Source: Rhizoclosmatium globosum (Eukaryota > Chytridiomycota > Chytridiomycetes > Chytridiales > Chytriomycetaceae). From it: 64,000 nucleotides of DNA. The stretch lies in assembly GCA_002104985.1 (NCBI GenBank), contig MCGO01000006.1, positions 682,001 through 746,000 on the forward strand, written 5' to 3'. The notes beneath the pieces were generated by a model that saw nothing but the letters and a program-made list of their open reading frames with translations, ran no database searches and was not told the origin of the DNA. Below are positions 1 to 10,350 of the stretch, one piece after another; positions within the stretch are counted from its first letter, which is position 1; each line of letters begins with the position of its first letter. A program made the position numbers and the translations under genes.

Positions 1-406
1 GAGCACAGTGCCAAACTACAATATCATACAGCCTGTCCTTGAGTTGCATCTGGCCATTTCATCCGCTGTATTTTACAAGCGGTTTATCAGCTTACAATGT
101 TTCGCCTTCTCATCTTACCCTTTAAGTTCGCCTTCAACACTCTTGAAATCAAACTTAAATTGGCAAGAAACTTCACTGTATAACTTAGCATCAATTATCT
201 CCTTCACACTCCATCATTCCAAAAGAGTTGTCTCCATTTCCAACAATTGAAAAAGCCTCAATCAGAGTCTTCTTTGATGTACACTATCGACCTCAGTCTC
301 CCGGGCTAATAGATTCAGGCTCCATTAAGACATCAGGATTCTGCAATGGCTGTGTCTTTATCTGAAAACGACTCGGATTGTCAGATTTGAAATCGCACAG
401 CGACAC
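1..406. other. Upstream stretch, no supported gene
   Basis: AT-rich sequence with only short open frames on both strands, none with recognisable protein character. It may hold the promoter or earlier exons of the gene that continues to 1382. I see no RNA gene, repeat or mobile element in it. Confidence 0.4.
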
Positions 407-1382
407 ATGCATCCAAAGCGCCGTGCAGATCATTACCGGCCGTACAAATATCGCAATGATAGAGAGCCCCCACGCGCTCGCCAACACGCGGCTTCTTCTT
501 TCAGTCATTGCAGACAACGAACTCAGGCGGAGGAAAACATTGTTTCAACAAGAATCGCGATATACAGAGCAAACTATGCTCTTTGCACGAAAAAGGTTGA
601 GTACAAACAGCCTCTGGATCTTGGACGGGACACTTTGCGTATTCTCATGAAAGAGGCCGGTAAGATCCTCCACACACAATCAATCTCTCTTGTCCTCGTT
701 TTCCTTTCCTTCCTCTTCCTATCTATCATTCCTTATTTTAAAAGAATCTCCTGTTCTGATCTTATATTTCTTGAAAGGAATCGGGAATCTTGCATCTCAT
801 GTTACCAGAGAAGAGCTCCTCGCATCGTCATTTGCAGCACTTTCCCCTGAATATGAAGACGTACTTGAAGAGAGGTCACCTGTGTCCTATTGTGGGGATT
901 ACGACGAGCCTGATGACTGGAAAACACTGGATGCAGAAATTGACTCAGCGGTACAAGAACTTCTAGATGAGGCATCGCAAAAGCATTCACAGATGTCTCC
1001 TATATTTCTTATTGGAGATTCCATCAATCCTGAATCCACTGTGCATGCTGAAAGAATCCTGAAATCAGAAAGAAGACTAGTGCCTGTAAATTTTACAGTC
1101 AACAGCGAATTTCCCCTCTTTCATACATGCAGCCTTCAGGATCCCATTTCAGGAATAGTTTTGTTCTGTGATGTATCAGTAATTTATGGAGGAAACTTCA
1201 GAAAACAGTTGCGAAGACGTGACAGGAAGGATTTCGTATTCCCCTCACTTGCCACAAGATACCAATCTCTAGAAAAACCTAATGGCAGCTCATCAAGAGG
1301 ATATAACCTACAGGGAGTATACCTTGTAGAAGCCTGGATGGAAGACTTCATTCCAAAGAAATCCATTCCATTCTCTCATTAA
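407..1382 (+). CDS. Hypothetical protein, two exons (5' end uncertain)
   Basis: Not recognised. The second exon (778-1382) encodes about 200 residues with ordinary protein composition, an acidic first third (several D/E-rich turns) and no obvious signal peptide, membrane segment or catalytic motif. It is preceded by a good intron, 660-777: the donor GTAAGA follows the codons for MKEA, and the acceptor AG at 776-777 restores the frame. The first exon ends in frame with MKEAG, but its 5' part is low in protein character and another frame (378-650) is equally open, so the start is uncertain. An upstream exon could lie before the window or in 250-540. The stop at 1380-1382 is followed by A-rich sequence and then the 147-bp tandem array. 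Confidence 0.35.
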
Positions 1383-1548
1383 AAAAAACTGTTTGGCATC
1401 TAACCTCTACATTCATCATACTTCAGTTAATAAATATCAAAATTTTCAGTCTGTGCATGTGCATTCTTTTTGCAGGAAGAAAGCTTCCTTCTCAACAAAA
1501 TATCAAGTTGATTTCAAGATCCCGCGGCACATTATGTACCAATGAGAA

Positions 1549-4500
1549 AGTCCTTAGTGTCTGTCAAGTGGTTTCGGCAAAATGAATATCAAGCGAGTAA
1601 GTTGGCAAGAACCAAAACGAGGAAGAAGTGGACCTGCATCAGATTCCGAGGATCAAATCCTGCCAAACTCACAAATATGGCTCCAAATACTACTCCTGTG
1701 CTAGAGTCTGTCAAGTGGTTTCGGCAAAATGAATATCAAGCGAGTAAGTTGGCAAGATCCAAAACGAGGAAGAAGTGGACCTGCATCAGATTCCGAGGAT
1801 CAAATCCTGCCAAACTCACAAATATGGCTCCAAATACTACTCCTGTGCTAGAGTCTGTCAAGTGGTTTCGGCAAAATGAATATCAAGCGAGTAAGTTGGC
1901 AAGAACCAAAACGAGGAAGAAGTGGACCTGCATCAGATTCCGAGGATCAAATCCTGCCAAACTCACAAATATGGCTCCAAATACTACTCCTGTGCTAGAG
2001 TCTGTCAAGTGGTTTCGGCAAAATGAATATCAAGCGAGTAAGTTGGCAAGAACCAAAACGAGGAAGAACTGGACCTGCATCAGATTCCGAGGATCAAATC
2101 CTGCCAAACTCACAAATATGGCTCCAAATATTACTCCTGTGCTAGTGTCTGTCAAGTGGTTTGGCAAAATGAATATCAAGTGAGTAAGTTGGCAAGAACC
2201 AAAACGAGGAAGAACTGGACCTGCATCAGATTCCGAGGATCAAATCCTGCCAAACTCACAAATATGGCTCCAAATACTACTCCTGTGCTAGTGTTTGTCA
2301 AGTGGTTTCGGCAAAATGAATATCAAGTGAGTAAGTTGGCAAGATCCAAAACGAGGAAGAAGTGGACCTGCATCAGATTCCGAGGATCAAATCCTGCCAA
2401 ACTCACAAATATGGCTCCAAATACTACTCCTGTGCTAGAGTCTGTCAAGTGGTTTCGGCAAAATGAATATCAAGCGAGTAAGTTGGCAAGAACCAAAACG
2501 AGGAAGAAGTGGACCTGCATCAGATTCCAAGGATCAAATCCTGCCAAACTCACAAATATGGCTCCAAATATTACTTCTGTGCTAGAGTCTGTCAAGTGGT
2601 TTTGGCAAAATGAATATCAAGTGAGTAAGTTGGCAAGAACCAAAACGAGGAAGAACTGGACCTGCATCAGATTCCGAGGATCAAATCCTGCCAAACTCAC
2701 AAATATGGCTCCAAATACTACTCCTGTGCTAGTGTTTGTCAAGTGGTTTCGGCAAAATGAATATCAAGTGAGTAAGTTGGCAAGATCCAAAACGAGGAAG
2801 AAGTGGACCTGCATCAGATTCCGAGGATCAAATCCTGCCAAACTCACAAATATGGCTCCAAATACTACTCCTGTGCTAGAGTCTGTCAAGTGGTTTCGGC
2901 AAAATGAATATCAAGCGAGTAAGTTGGCAAGATCCAAAACGAGGAAGAAGTGGACCTGCATCAGATTCCGAGGATCAAATCCTGCCAAACTCACAAATAT
3001 GGCTCCAAATACTACTCCTGTGCTAGAGTCTGTCAAGTGGTTTCGGCAAAATGAATATCAAGCGAGTAAGTTGGCAAGAACCAAAACGAGGAAGAAGTGG
3101 ACCTGCATCAGATTCCAAGGATCAAATCCTGCCAAACTCACAAATATGGCTCCAAATATTACTCCTGTGCTAGTGTCTGTCAAGTGGTTTCGGCAAAATG
3201 AATATCAAGCGAGTAAGTTGGCAAGAACCAAAACGAGGAAGAATGGACCTGCATCAGATTCCGAGGATCAAATCCTGCCAAACTCACAAATATGGCTCCA
3301 AATACTACTCCTGTGCTAGTGTCTGTCAAGTGGTTTCGGCAAAATGAATATCAAGCGAGTAAGTTGGCAAGAACCAAAACGAGGAAGAAGTGGACCTGCA
3401 TCAGATTCCGAGGATCAAATCCTGCCAAACTCACAAATATGGCTCCAAATATTACTCCTGTGCTAGTGTCTGTCAAGTGGTTTTGGCAAAATGAATATCA
3501 AGTGAGTAAGTTGGCAAGAACCAAAACGAGGAAGAACTGGACCTGCATCAGATTCCGAGGATCAAATCCTGCCAAACTCACAAATATGGCTCCAAATACT
3601 ACTCCTGTGCTAGTGTCTGTCAAGTGGTTTCGGCAAAATGAATATCAAGCGAGTAAGTTGGCAAGAACCAAAACGAGGAAGAAGTGGACCTGCATCAGAT
3701 TCCGAGGATCAAATCCTGCCAAACTCACAAATATGGCTCCAAATATACTCCTGTGCTAGTGTCTGTCAAGTGGTTTTGGCAAAATGAATATCAAGCGAGT
3801 AAGTTGGCAAGAACCAAAACGAGGAAGAACTGGACCTGCATCAGATTCCGAGGATCAAATCCTGCCAAACTCACAAATATGGCTCCAAATACTACTCCTG
3901 TGCTAGTGTCTGTCAAGTGGTTTTGGCAAAATGAATATCAAGCGAGTAAGTTGGCAAGAACCAAAACGAGGAAGAACTGGACCTGCATCAGATTCCGAGG
4001 ATCAAATCCTGCCAAACTCACAAATATGGCTCCAAATACTACTCCTGTGCTAGTGTCTGTCAAGTGGTTTCGGCAAAATGAATATCAAGCGAGTAAGTTG
4101 GCAAGAACCAAAACGAGGAAGAAGTGGACCTGCATCAGATTCCGAGGATCAAATCCTGCCAAACTCACAAATATGGCTCCAAATATTACTCCTGTGCTAG
4201 TGTCTGTCAAGTGGTTTTGGCAAAATGAATATCAAGTGAGTAAGTTGGCAAGAACCAAAACGAGGAAGAACTGGACCTGCATCAGATTCCGAGGATCAAA
4301 TCCTGCCAAACTCACAAATATGGCTCCAAATACTACTCCTGTGCTAGTGTCTGTCAAGTGGTTTCGGCAAAATGAATATCAAGCGAGTAAGTTGGCAAGA
4401 ACCAAAACGAGGAAGAAGTGGACCTGCATCAGATTCCGAGGATCAAATCCTGCCAAACTCACAAATATGGCTCCAAATACTACTCCTGTGCTAGTGTCTG

Positions 4501-5880
4501 TCAAGTGGTTTGGCAAAATGAATATCAAGCGAGTAAGTTGGCAAGAACCAAAACGAGGAAGAACTGGACCTGCATCAGATTCCGAGGATCAAATCCTGCC
4601 AAACTCACAAATATGGCTCCAAATACTACTCCTGTGCTAGTGTCTGTCAAGTGGTTTTGGCAAAATGAATATCAAGGAGTAAGTTGGCAAGATCCAAAAC
4701 GAGGAAGAAGTGGACCTGCATCAGATTCCGAGGATCAAATCCTGCCAAACTCACAAATATGGCTCCAAATACTACTCCTGTGCTAGTGTCTGTCAAGTGG
4801 TTTCGGCAAAATGAATATCAAGCGAGTAAGTTGGCAAGAACCAAAACGAGGAAGAATGGACCTGCATCAGATTCCGAGGATCAAATCCTGCCAAACTCAC
4901 AAATATGGCTCCAAATACTACTCCTGTGCTAGTGTCTGTCAAGTGGTTTCGGCAAAATGAATATCAAGCGAGTAAGTTGGCAAGAACCAAAACGAGGAAG
5001 AAGTGGACCTGCATCAGATTCCGAGGATCAAATCCTGCCAAACTCACAAATATGGCTCCAAATACTACTCCTGTGCTAGTGTCTGTCAAGTGGTTTCGGC
5101 AAAATGAATATCAAGCGAGTAAGTTGGCAAGAACCAAAACGAGGAAGAAGTGGACCTGCATCAGATTCCGAGGATCAAATCCTGCCAAACTCACAAATAT
5201 GGCTCCAAATACTACTCCTGTGCTAGTGTCTGTCAAGTGGTTTCGGCAAAATGAATATCAAGCGAGTAAGTTGGCAAGAACCAAAACGAGGAAGAACTGG
5301 ACCTGCATCAGATTCCGAGGATCAAATCCTGCCAAACTCACAAATATGGCTCCAAATACTACTCCTGTGCTAGTGTCTGTCAAGTGGTTTCGGCAAAATG
5401 AATATCAAGCGAGTAAGTTGGCAAAACCAAAACGAGGAAGAACTGGACCTCACAGATTCCGAGGATCAAATCCTGCCAAACTCACAAATATGGCTCCAAA
5501 TACTACTCCTGTGCTAGTGTCTGTCAAGTGGTTTCGGCAAAATGAATATCAAGCGAGTAAGTTGGCAAGAACCAAAAGAGGATGAACTGGACCTGCATCA
5601 GATTCCGAGGATCAAATCCTGCCAAACTCACAAATATGGCTCCAAATACTACTCCTGTGCTAGTGTCTGTCAAGTGGTTTCGGCAAAATGAATATCAAGC
5701 GAGTAAGTTGGCAAGAACCAAAATGAGGATGAACTGGACCTGCATCAGATTCCGAGGATCAAATCCTGCCAAACTCACAAATATGGCTCCAAATACTACT
5801 CCTGTGCTAGTGTCTGTCAAGTGGTTTCAGCAAAATAAATATCAAGCAAGTAAGTTGTCAAAATCCAAAACAATAGCACA
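1549..5880 (+). repeat. Tandem satellite array: 29 x 147 bp plus a decayed terminal unit
   Basis: Each unit begins at a CTGTCAAGTGG motif. Starts at 1561, 1708, 1855, 2002 and so on to 5814 give a period of 147 bp. From 1561 to 5814 is 4253 bp, which is 29 x 147 minus 10; I can account for those 10 bases as nine small deletions (near 2160, 3245, 3747, 4508, 4674, 4853, 5425, 5446 and 5573). Units differ at a few recurrent positions. The last unit (from 5814) is strongly diverged, and the left flank (1549-1560) has a worn edge. One forward frame is open within units (49 codons) but is broken by the deletions. All nine recurrent substitutions I listed change the amino acid in that frame, so coding is unlikely. 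The array lies between a hypothetical gene and the 3' end of ELP2, whose stop is about 20 bp beyond it. Confidence 0.97.
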
Positions 5881-5901
5881 AATTATAGGTGTTATATTTG
5901 T

Positions 5902-8419
5902 TCACAACTGAAAAATTCGAACAGAATAATCCTCACTAGCCACAGCTAATACAGTCTCCTCACTGCCATTCTTCCTTGGTCTCCATGCCATCTTTGTGAC
6001 CACAGCTCCAGGTGAATCCTCCAACACCCTTACTTCTTGAGCCAGAACTCTACTGCAACTATTTGTCATCTTATAAATAACAACCCTACCATCTTCCAAC
6101 CCAACAGCCATTAAATACCCACCCCCTTCTTCAACCCAAGGTGCAAACGCAACAGCTGTAGCAGCACATTCACACTTTACAGTAACTGCAGCCTCTGCAC
6201 TTCCCTCTACATCTTTGACACTCCAAATCTTGATAGTTTTATCACGACTGGCAGTTGCAAACAACAAGTCATCATATGTCCAGGATACGCACCAAACAAT
6301 CCTTCCATGAGCCACGTTTCGTACATGAGCTGTATAACCCATCAACACGTTTCCATAGAACCCACATGCGGTCACGTCCAGCTGTCAAGATGAACTCTCC
6401 AGAATAGGAGAACTGGATAGTCGTAACAGTTAAACTGTGCGCAACAAGAGGTGGTTGAGATTCTTTCCAAGTTTCAGTGCTCCAGACGCGGACGACAGCA
6501 TGTTCTGGGGATGTGGCTTTGGATGATGATGCAATGTGGGTTCCAGAGTGGGAAGCAGCCAGGGAGATTAGTTCAAAACCATGGCCGTAGAGTTTGTTTA
6601 CTTCTGGCCAAAGAGTGTGTTGCATTAGGTATTGTTCAAGTGGAGGTTCAGTTGGTGTTGTGAGGTCAGGAGCAAGAGGTTCAAAGATGAGCTGAGCATT
6701 GGTGTCAATTGGGGCACCTAGATTTGGCAGAAATTGAGCATACTGTTCAAAGCACAGAAAATATGAAGAACAAACCTGGCAAGATGGCCTTGTTACTGAG
6801 CCCTAAAGCAGGGACAGCTGCGCCAACAGGTAACCGCTTGACCACTTCTGCATCACCTTCCTTCACACCAGAAACCCCCTCCAACCCCTCCAAAAACGTT
6901 CTACTAGCTTCAAAAACGCGAACAACCTTCTCATCTGCCCCCGCAACAAACCCATACCCGTGAACCATAGCCAAACAGTGTAAATCATATCCATGAATCT
7001 GCGGCCTTGCGAGTTCGTGCCAAGACACTGTTGGTTGACCACTATGGATCCATGGTGCCCATAAACGAGTTGTTTGGTCAAGTGAAGTTGACAACAAAAA
7101 GTCTCCTTTTGGGGACCACGCCAATCCTTTACAACGCCAAATGTCCTGATAGCCCAACAAGTGGAGTCCACAACTCTGTCTCTGGGATTTTTCCCAGAAT
7201 TGGATGGCCCCATGGTACCCGTGTGCAAGAATTTGAGAGTTGTGGGAGAGAGGAAACGGGCGCCGTAGAAACCAAAAGAGGAGCCCACCAACTTCTCCGA
7301 GACGAGCGTCGACGGTCCAGATATGATGAGAGTCTGGGGTCCAAACTGTGACAGACTTGTCGGCGGAAGCAGTGATAAGACGCAATGGTTGATATTTTGC
7401 TGCAGAGATAGGGGTTATTAAGTGTGTATAAATACTGCATGAAACACCTACTTCCAGTCACAGATACTTCAGGTTGAGCCCACTGAACAGAATGTACCCA
7501 GTCTTCGTGGCCAATCAAGAGAGCGTCAAACATGATTGTATATTTTTTCCCATCAACGTCAAGGATATGGGCTTTGTCGACAGCTGACGGCCAGAAGATA
7601 TCCTCCATCCTCTTCACCAACTAGAGCTTCAAGCATTTCAATAGCATCCTTGAAATCCGTGTCTCCTTGATTCTTTGCATCTGGCACTGGATTTTCTGCA
7701 CCAACCATACCACCAGTATAGCTTTGTCCGTAGATGCACAGACTTTCCAGAGTCAACATATTTATCTTGACTCGCACTAGCAACCATCAGATCCCCATCC
7801 TTCAAACCCCCGTCAGCAATTGAATTCGTAGCAGCAGAGGAGTAAATTGCTGTATCAATATCCCGAATCCAATCAGTATGACCTTGCAGGGCCAGCTTTT
7901 TCACAAACTGCGATGTTGCAGAGTCCCAGACGTAGACAGTCAGCAGTCCATCACATCCACCAGTAAAGAGAACAGGAATCTTAGAGTGAGGCATATACGT
8001 CAACGAACACGCCAGGGCATACTTTGGGCCCGTCTGAATGACCTGAACACAATCGCCGCCTTTTATGCTCCACACTCGCAGGGAAGCGTCCGTTGAAGCC
8101 GAGACAATCAAGTCCCCGAGGGTAGCAAGTGCATTCACGGGGCAGTGTGGCCCTTGAAAACCTTGTCCCTCGCCCAAGTCCCAACGACCCACGTGCAAAT
8201 CGAAGCATCGGCCGCGGCAGAAACGAGCGTGTTTTCATCGGCGAATTTGAGGGCGGCGACTGTGTTTTGGTGCGCGGCGATTGTCGACGTTGTTTTTCTG
8301 AGTTTGAGATCGACGACGCCGATCGAATTGTGCGTCGCGAATACCGAATACCGACCACACGGAGACGCGGCCGTGGCTTGGGCGGACCGGTTTGTGGATG
8401 CCGCGATTAGGAGCGGCAT
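5902..8419 (-). CDS. ELP2: Elongator complex protein 2 (WD40), frame interrupted
   Basis: ELP2 is the WD40 scaffold subunit of Elongator, which modifies wobble uridines in tRNA. The fragments read in order as two seven-bladed propellers with many WD/SW repeat ends. They carry the ELP2 hallmarks LLIGHEDWVHSVQW near 7500, an AHGYHGA motif near 7215, HTLWPE-x-x-KLYGHG near 6600 and a final SEDYSVRIF. The start is MPLLIAAS at 8419, where the first WD repeat follows directly; upstream in-frame ATGs lie in a low-complexity leader. Two good introns are visible: 7400-7451 (donor GTAGGT, acceptor CTGCAG) and 6718-6775. At least five further frame changes without splice sites occur near 8139 (a G4 run), 7730, 7600, 7280/7220 (compensating) and 6325. 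Either this copy is decaying or, more likely, the assembly has indel errors here. Confidence 0.85.
6718..6775 (-). other. Spliceosomal intron in ELP2
   Basis: 58 nt, donor GTTTGT, acceptor CTAG. Removing it joins the codons for NKAILP-G to a GAPIDTNAQ exon in frame and links the two propeller halves. Confidence 0.7.
7400..7451 (-). other. Spliceosomal intron in ELP2
   Basis: 52 nt, donor GTAGGT, branch-like TTAATAAC and acceptor CTGCAG. Removing it joins the QPEVSVTG exon to the YQPLRLITASADK exon in frame (phase 1). Confidence 0.8.
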
Positions 8420-8712
8420 TTGTGTTGGTTGGTTTGTGGTTTGAGAAAAAGAAGAAAGAAAGAGATGCCGGAAAAAAGAAGAAAGAAGACAGAGACATAG
8501 ATCACTTCCTACACTCTTTAAATACACTGGAATGTACACCATTGGATTGTTTGATATCCTCTTCATAGATTTGCAGATGCAATCTAATTAAAAAGTTTTT
8601 GATTCGCTTGACTTCTCTCCGACACCTCAACTCCGATTGGCTCCGAAAATCCCGCAAACATATAATCCAACCGGCAGAAAATGTTCAACTCTGTATCCAA
8701 ACTTCTCCAAAC
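8420..8712. promoter_or_regulatory. Divergent promoter region, ELP2 / MFS transporter 1
   Basis: 293 bp between two divergent start codons (8419 minus, 8713 plus). It must carry both promoters. It is AT-rich with A/G-rich tracts near 8440-8500; I see no convincing TATA box or operator. Confidence 0.5.
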
Positions 8713-10245
8713 ATGACTCTCGCTGAGACCTTGCGCTCCATTTGGCAACAATGCACATGGCAGTGGGGCCTGTACCTCCTCGCCGCCTTCCTCGGTATCA
8801 ACAACTTTGTCTTCATCAATGCAACACAAGGACAAGTTCTGTCTCAAATCGTTGGTATCCCTTCCAAACAGTTGGGCGACAAGGTAGAGTGGTGATTCAA
8901 GAATAATAAGCCCAATTACAGTACTAACGTGTCTGCAGAGTGGAACGCTTGCTTTCTGTGACCAACTCGTTTCGCTCGTGGCAGTGTATCTCTGGGGCTT
9001 GTCCAGTGACTTTTTAGGGAGAAGGATCGTTTATTCGATTGGATTCGCTCTCATGGGAATTGCTCTATGTGTGTATCCACTGTTGCCCAACTACGGTGCC
9101 CTGATTGCTATCCGTTTGCTGTTTGCGCTTGGAGGCGGCGCATCTTCCTCAATGCTTGTTGCTGTTCTTGCTGATTACGCCCATGACAAGGTTCTTTTGC
9201 TACTTCTATATTAAAACAGTGTACTTAAACAAATTCGATAGATTCGTGGTCGCTTGGCGGGACTTGTTGGTCTCTGCTCAGGCCTCGGTGCCCTCTTGGC
9301 CTTATTCGTCTTTATGCCCATGCCATTCAAGTTTGGTGATGCAGCTAAAGGATTACGTGTGACATTTCTGATCGTCGGCTTGTTGTCTGTCATCTTTGCT
9401 GTACTCCTCTTCTTTTTCTTGAAGCCCATCAAAGCGCCAGAAGAAGATGACGCTGATAAAACCGAACCGGAAGAGACCGAATCGCGCAAGACATTCATTC
9501 AAACTGCAAAGGAAGGAATCCTTGCTGCAAAAGACCCAAAAGTTCTATTGGGGTACGTGGGCAGCTTCTTGGCCCGTGGAGACACTGTTATCATCACTCT
9601 TTTTGTTCCACTATGGGTCTACAAGCGGTACATTGAGTTAGGAAACTGTAATCCAGTTGGAGGTGTTGAGGACCCAAACATCCGGGATGTTTGTGCAGAA
9701 GCTTTCAAACGAGGTTCAGCTGTTAGTATTATCAACTGTTTCTTGGATATACCCGTTAAAGTTATCCAAATTAGATTTCTGGAGTGGCTCAAACATTTGC
9801 CCTCGTTGGCGCTCCACTCTTTGGTTACCTCGCAGATAGATTCAGCGCCACATCTGTTGTCCTCATGAACGCCGCTATCGGATGCATTTCTTACTTTGTA
9901 ATGTTTGCAGCAGACCCCATGAAGAGCTACGTGTACGCGATCGTCATTTTCGTAGGTTTAAGTGAAATCGGGCTTATTATTGGAAACCTGTCCCTCGTCA
10001 CAAACAATGATTCGGTTGACAAGTCGATTCGTGGAAGTGTTGCGGGAGTCAGTTCTGCATGTGGAGCGATTGGGATTCTTATTTCCAGTAAGTTGGGTGG
10101 AGCGTTGTTTGATAGTTGGAGGGAAGGGGCTCCGTTCTTTGTGTTGGCGATTGGACACTTTATTGCGGCGATGTTTGGTGTTTGGGTTGTAGTTGGAGAG
10201 TGGAAGAAGAGACGGGTTGGTGCAGCAGCTTCATCGGATGTTTGA
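8713..10245 (+). CDS. Major facilitator superfamily transporter (copy 1)
   Basis: A 12-helix MFS permease in four exons. The start at 8713 (MTLAETLRS) precedes the first helix (GLYLLAAFLGINNFVFINA). The loop after helix 2 carries the MFS A-type motif (SSDFLGRR, about residue 85). A short charged central linker (EEDDADKTEPEETES) separates the two six-helix halves. Introns at 8884-8938 (with TACTAAC), 9191-9241 (weak donor GTTCTT) and 9722-9774 sit after GDK, AHDK and RGSA. The second copy at 34-35.8 kb has introns at the same places, so the two are true paralogues. The substrate cannot be read from the sequence; drug:H+ antiporter-like export is possible. It converges on SPB1 with 105 bp between stop codons and is one of the few multi-exon genes here readable without a frameshift. 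Confidence 0.85.
8884..8938 (+). other. Spliceosomal intron with TACTAAC branch site
   Basis: 55-nt intron of MFS transporter 1, donor GTAGAG, branch TACTAAC at about 8922-8928, acceptor CTGCAG. It is a good reference for the splice signals used by this genome. Confidence 0.8.
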
Positions 10246-10350
10246 TAGCCTCTTGTTGAGTTGCAGTATGAATATGAATTAATACATAGATAACTAAATT
10301 TGTATCGTATATACTTGCAAAATAAGCTTTATTGTAACCTTAAAACTGAT

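Noticed and set aside
1542..5900. Repeat protein or CRISPR array
   Set aside because: Units abut with no unique spacers, so not CRISPR. The coding frame is broken by nine deletions and every listed recurrent variant is non-synonymous, so a repeat protein is unlikely.
7007..7351. Plus-strand open frames opposite ELP2 and similar opposite-strand frames at other genes
   Set aside because: They are antisense shadows of well-supported genes; the minus-strand frames carry the conserved motifs.
8145..8444. Plus-strand frame over the ELP2 5' end
   Set aside because: No motif, and the minus strand encodes the first WD repeat there.
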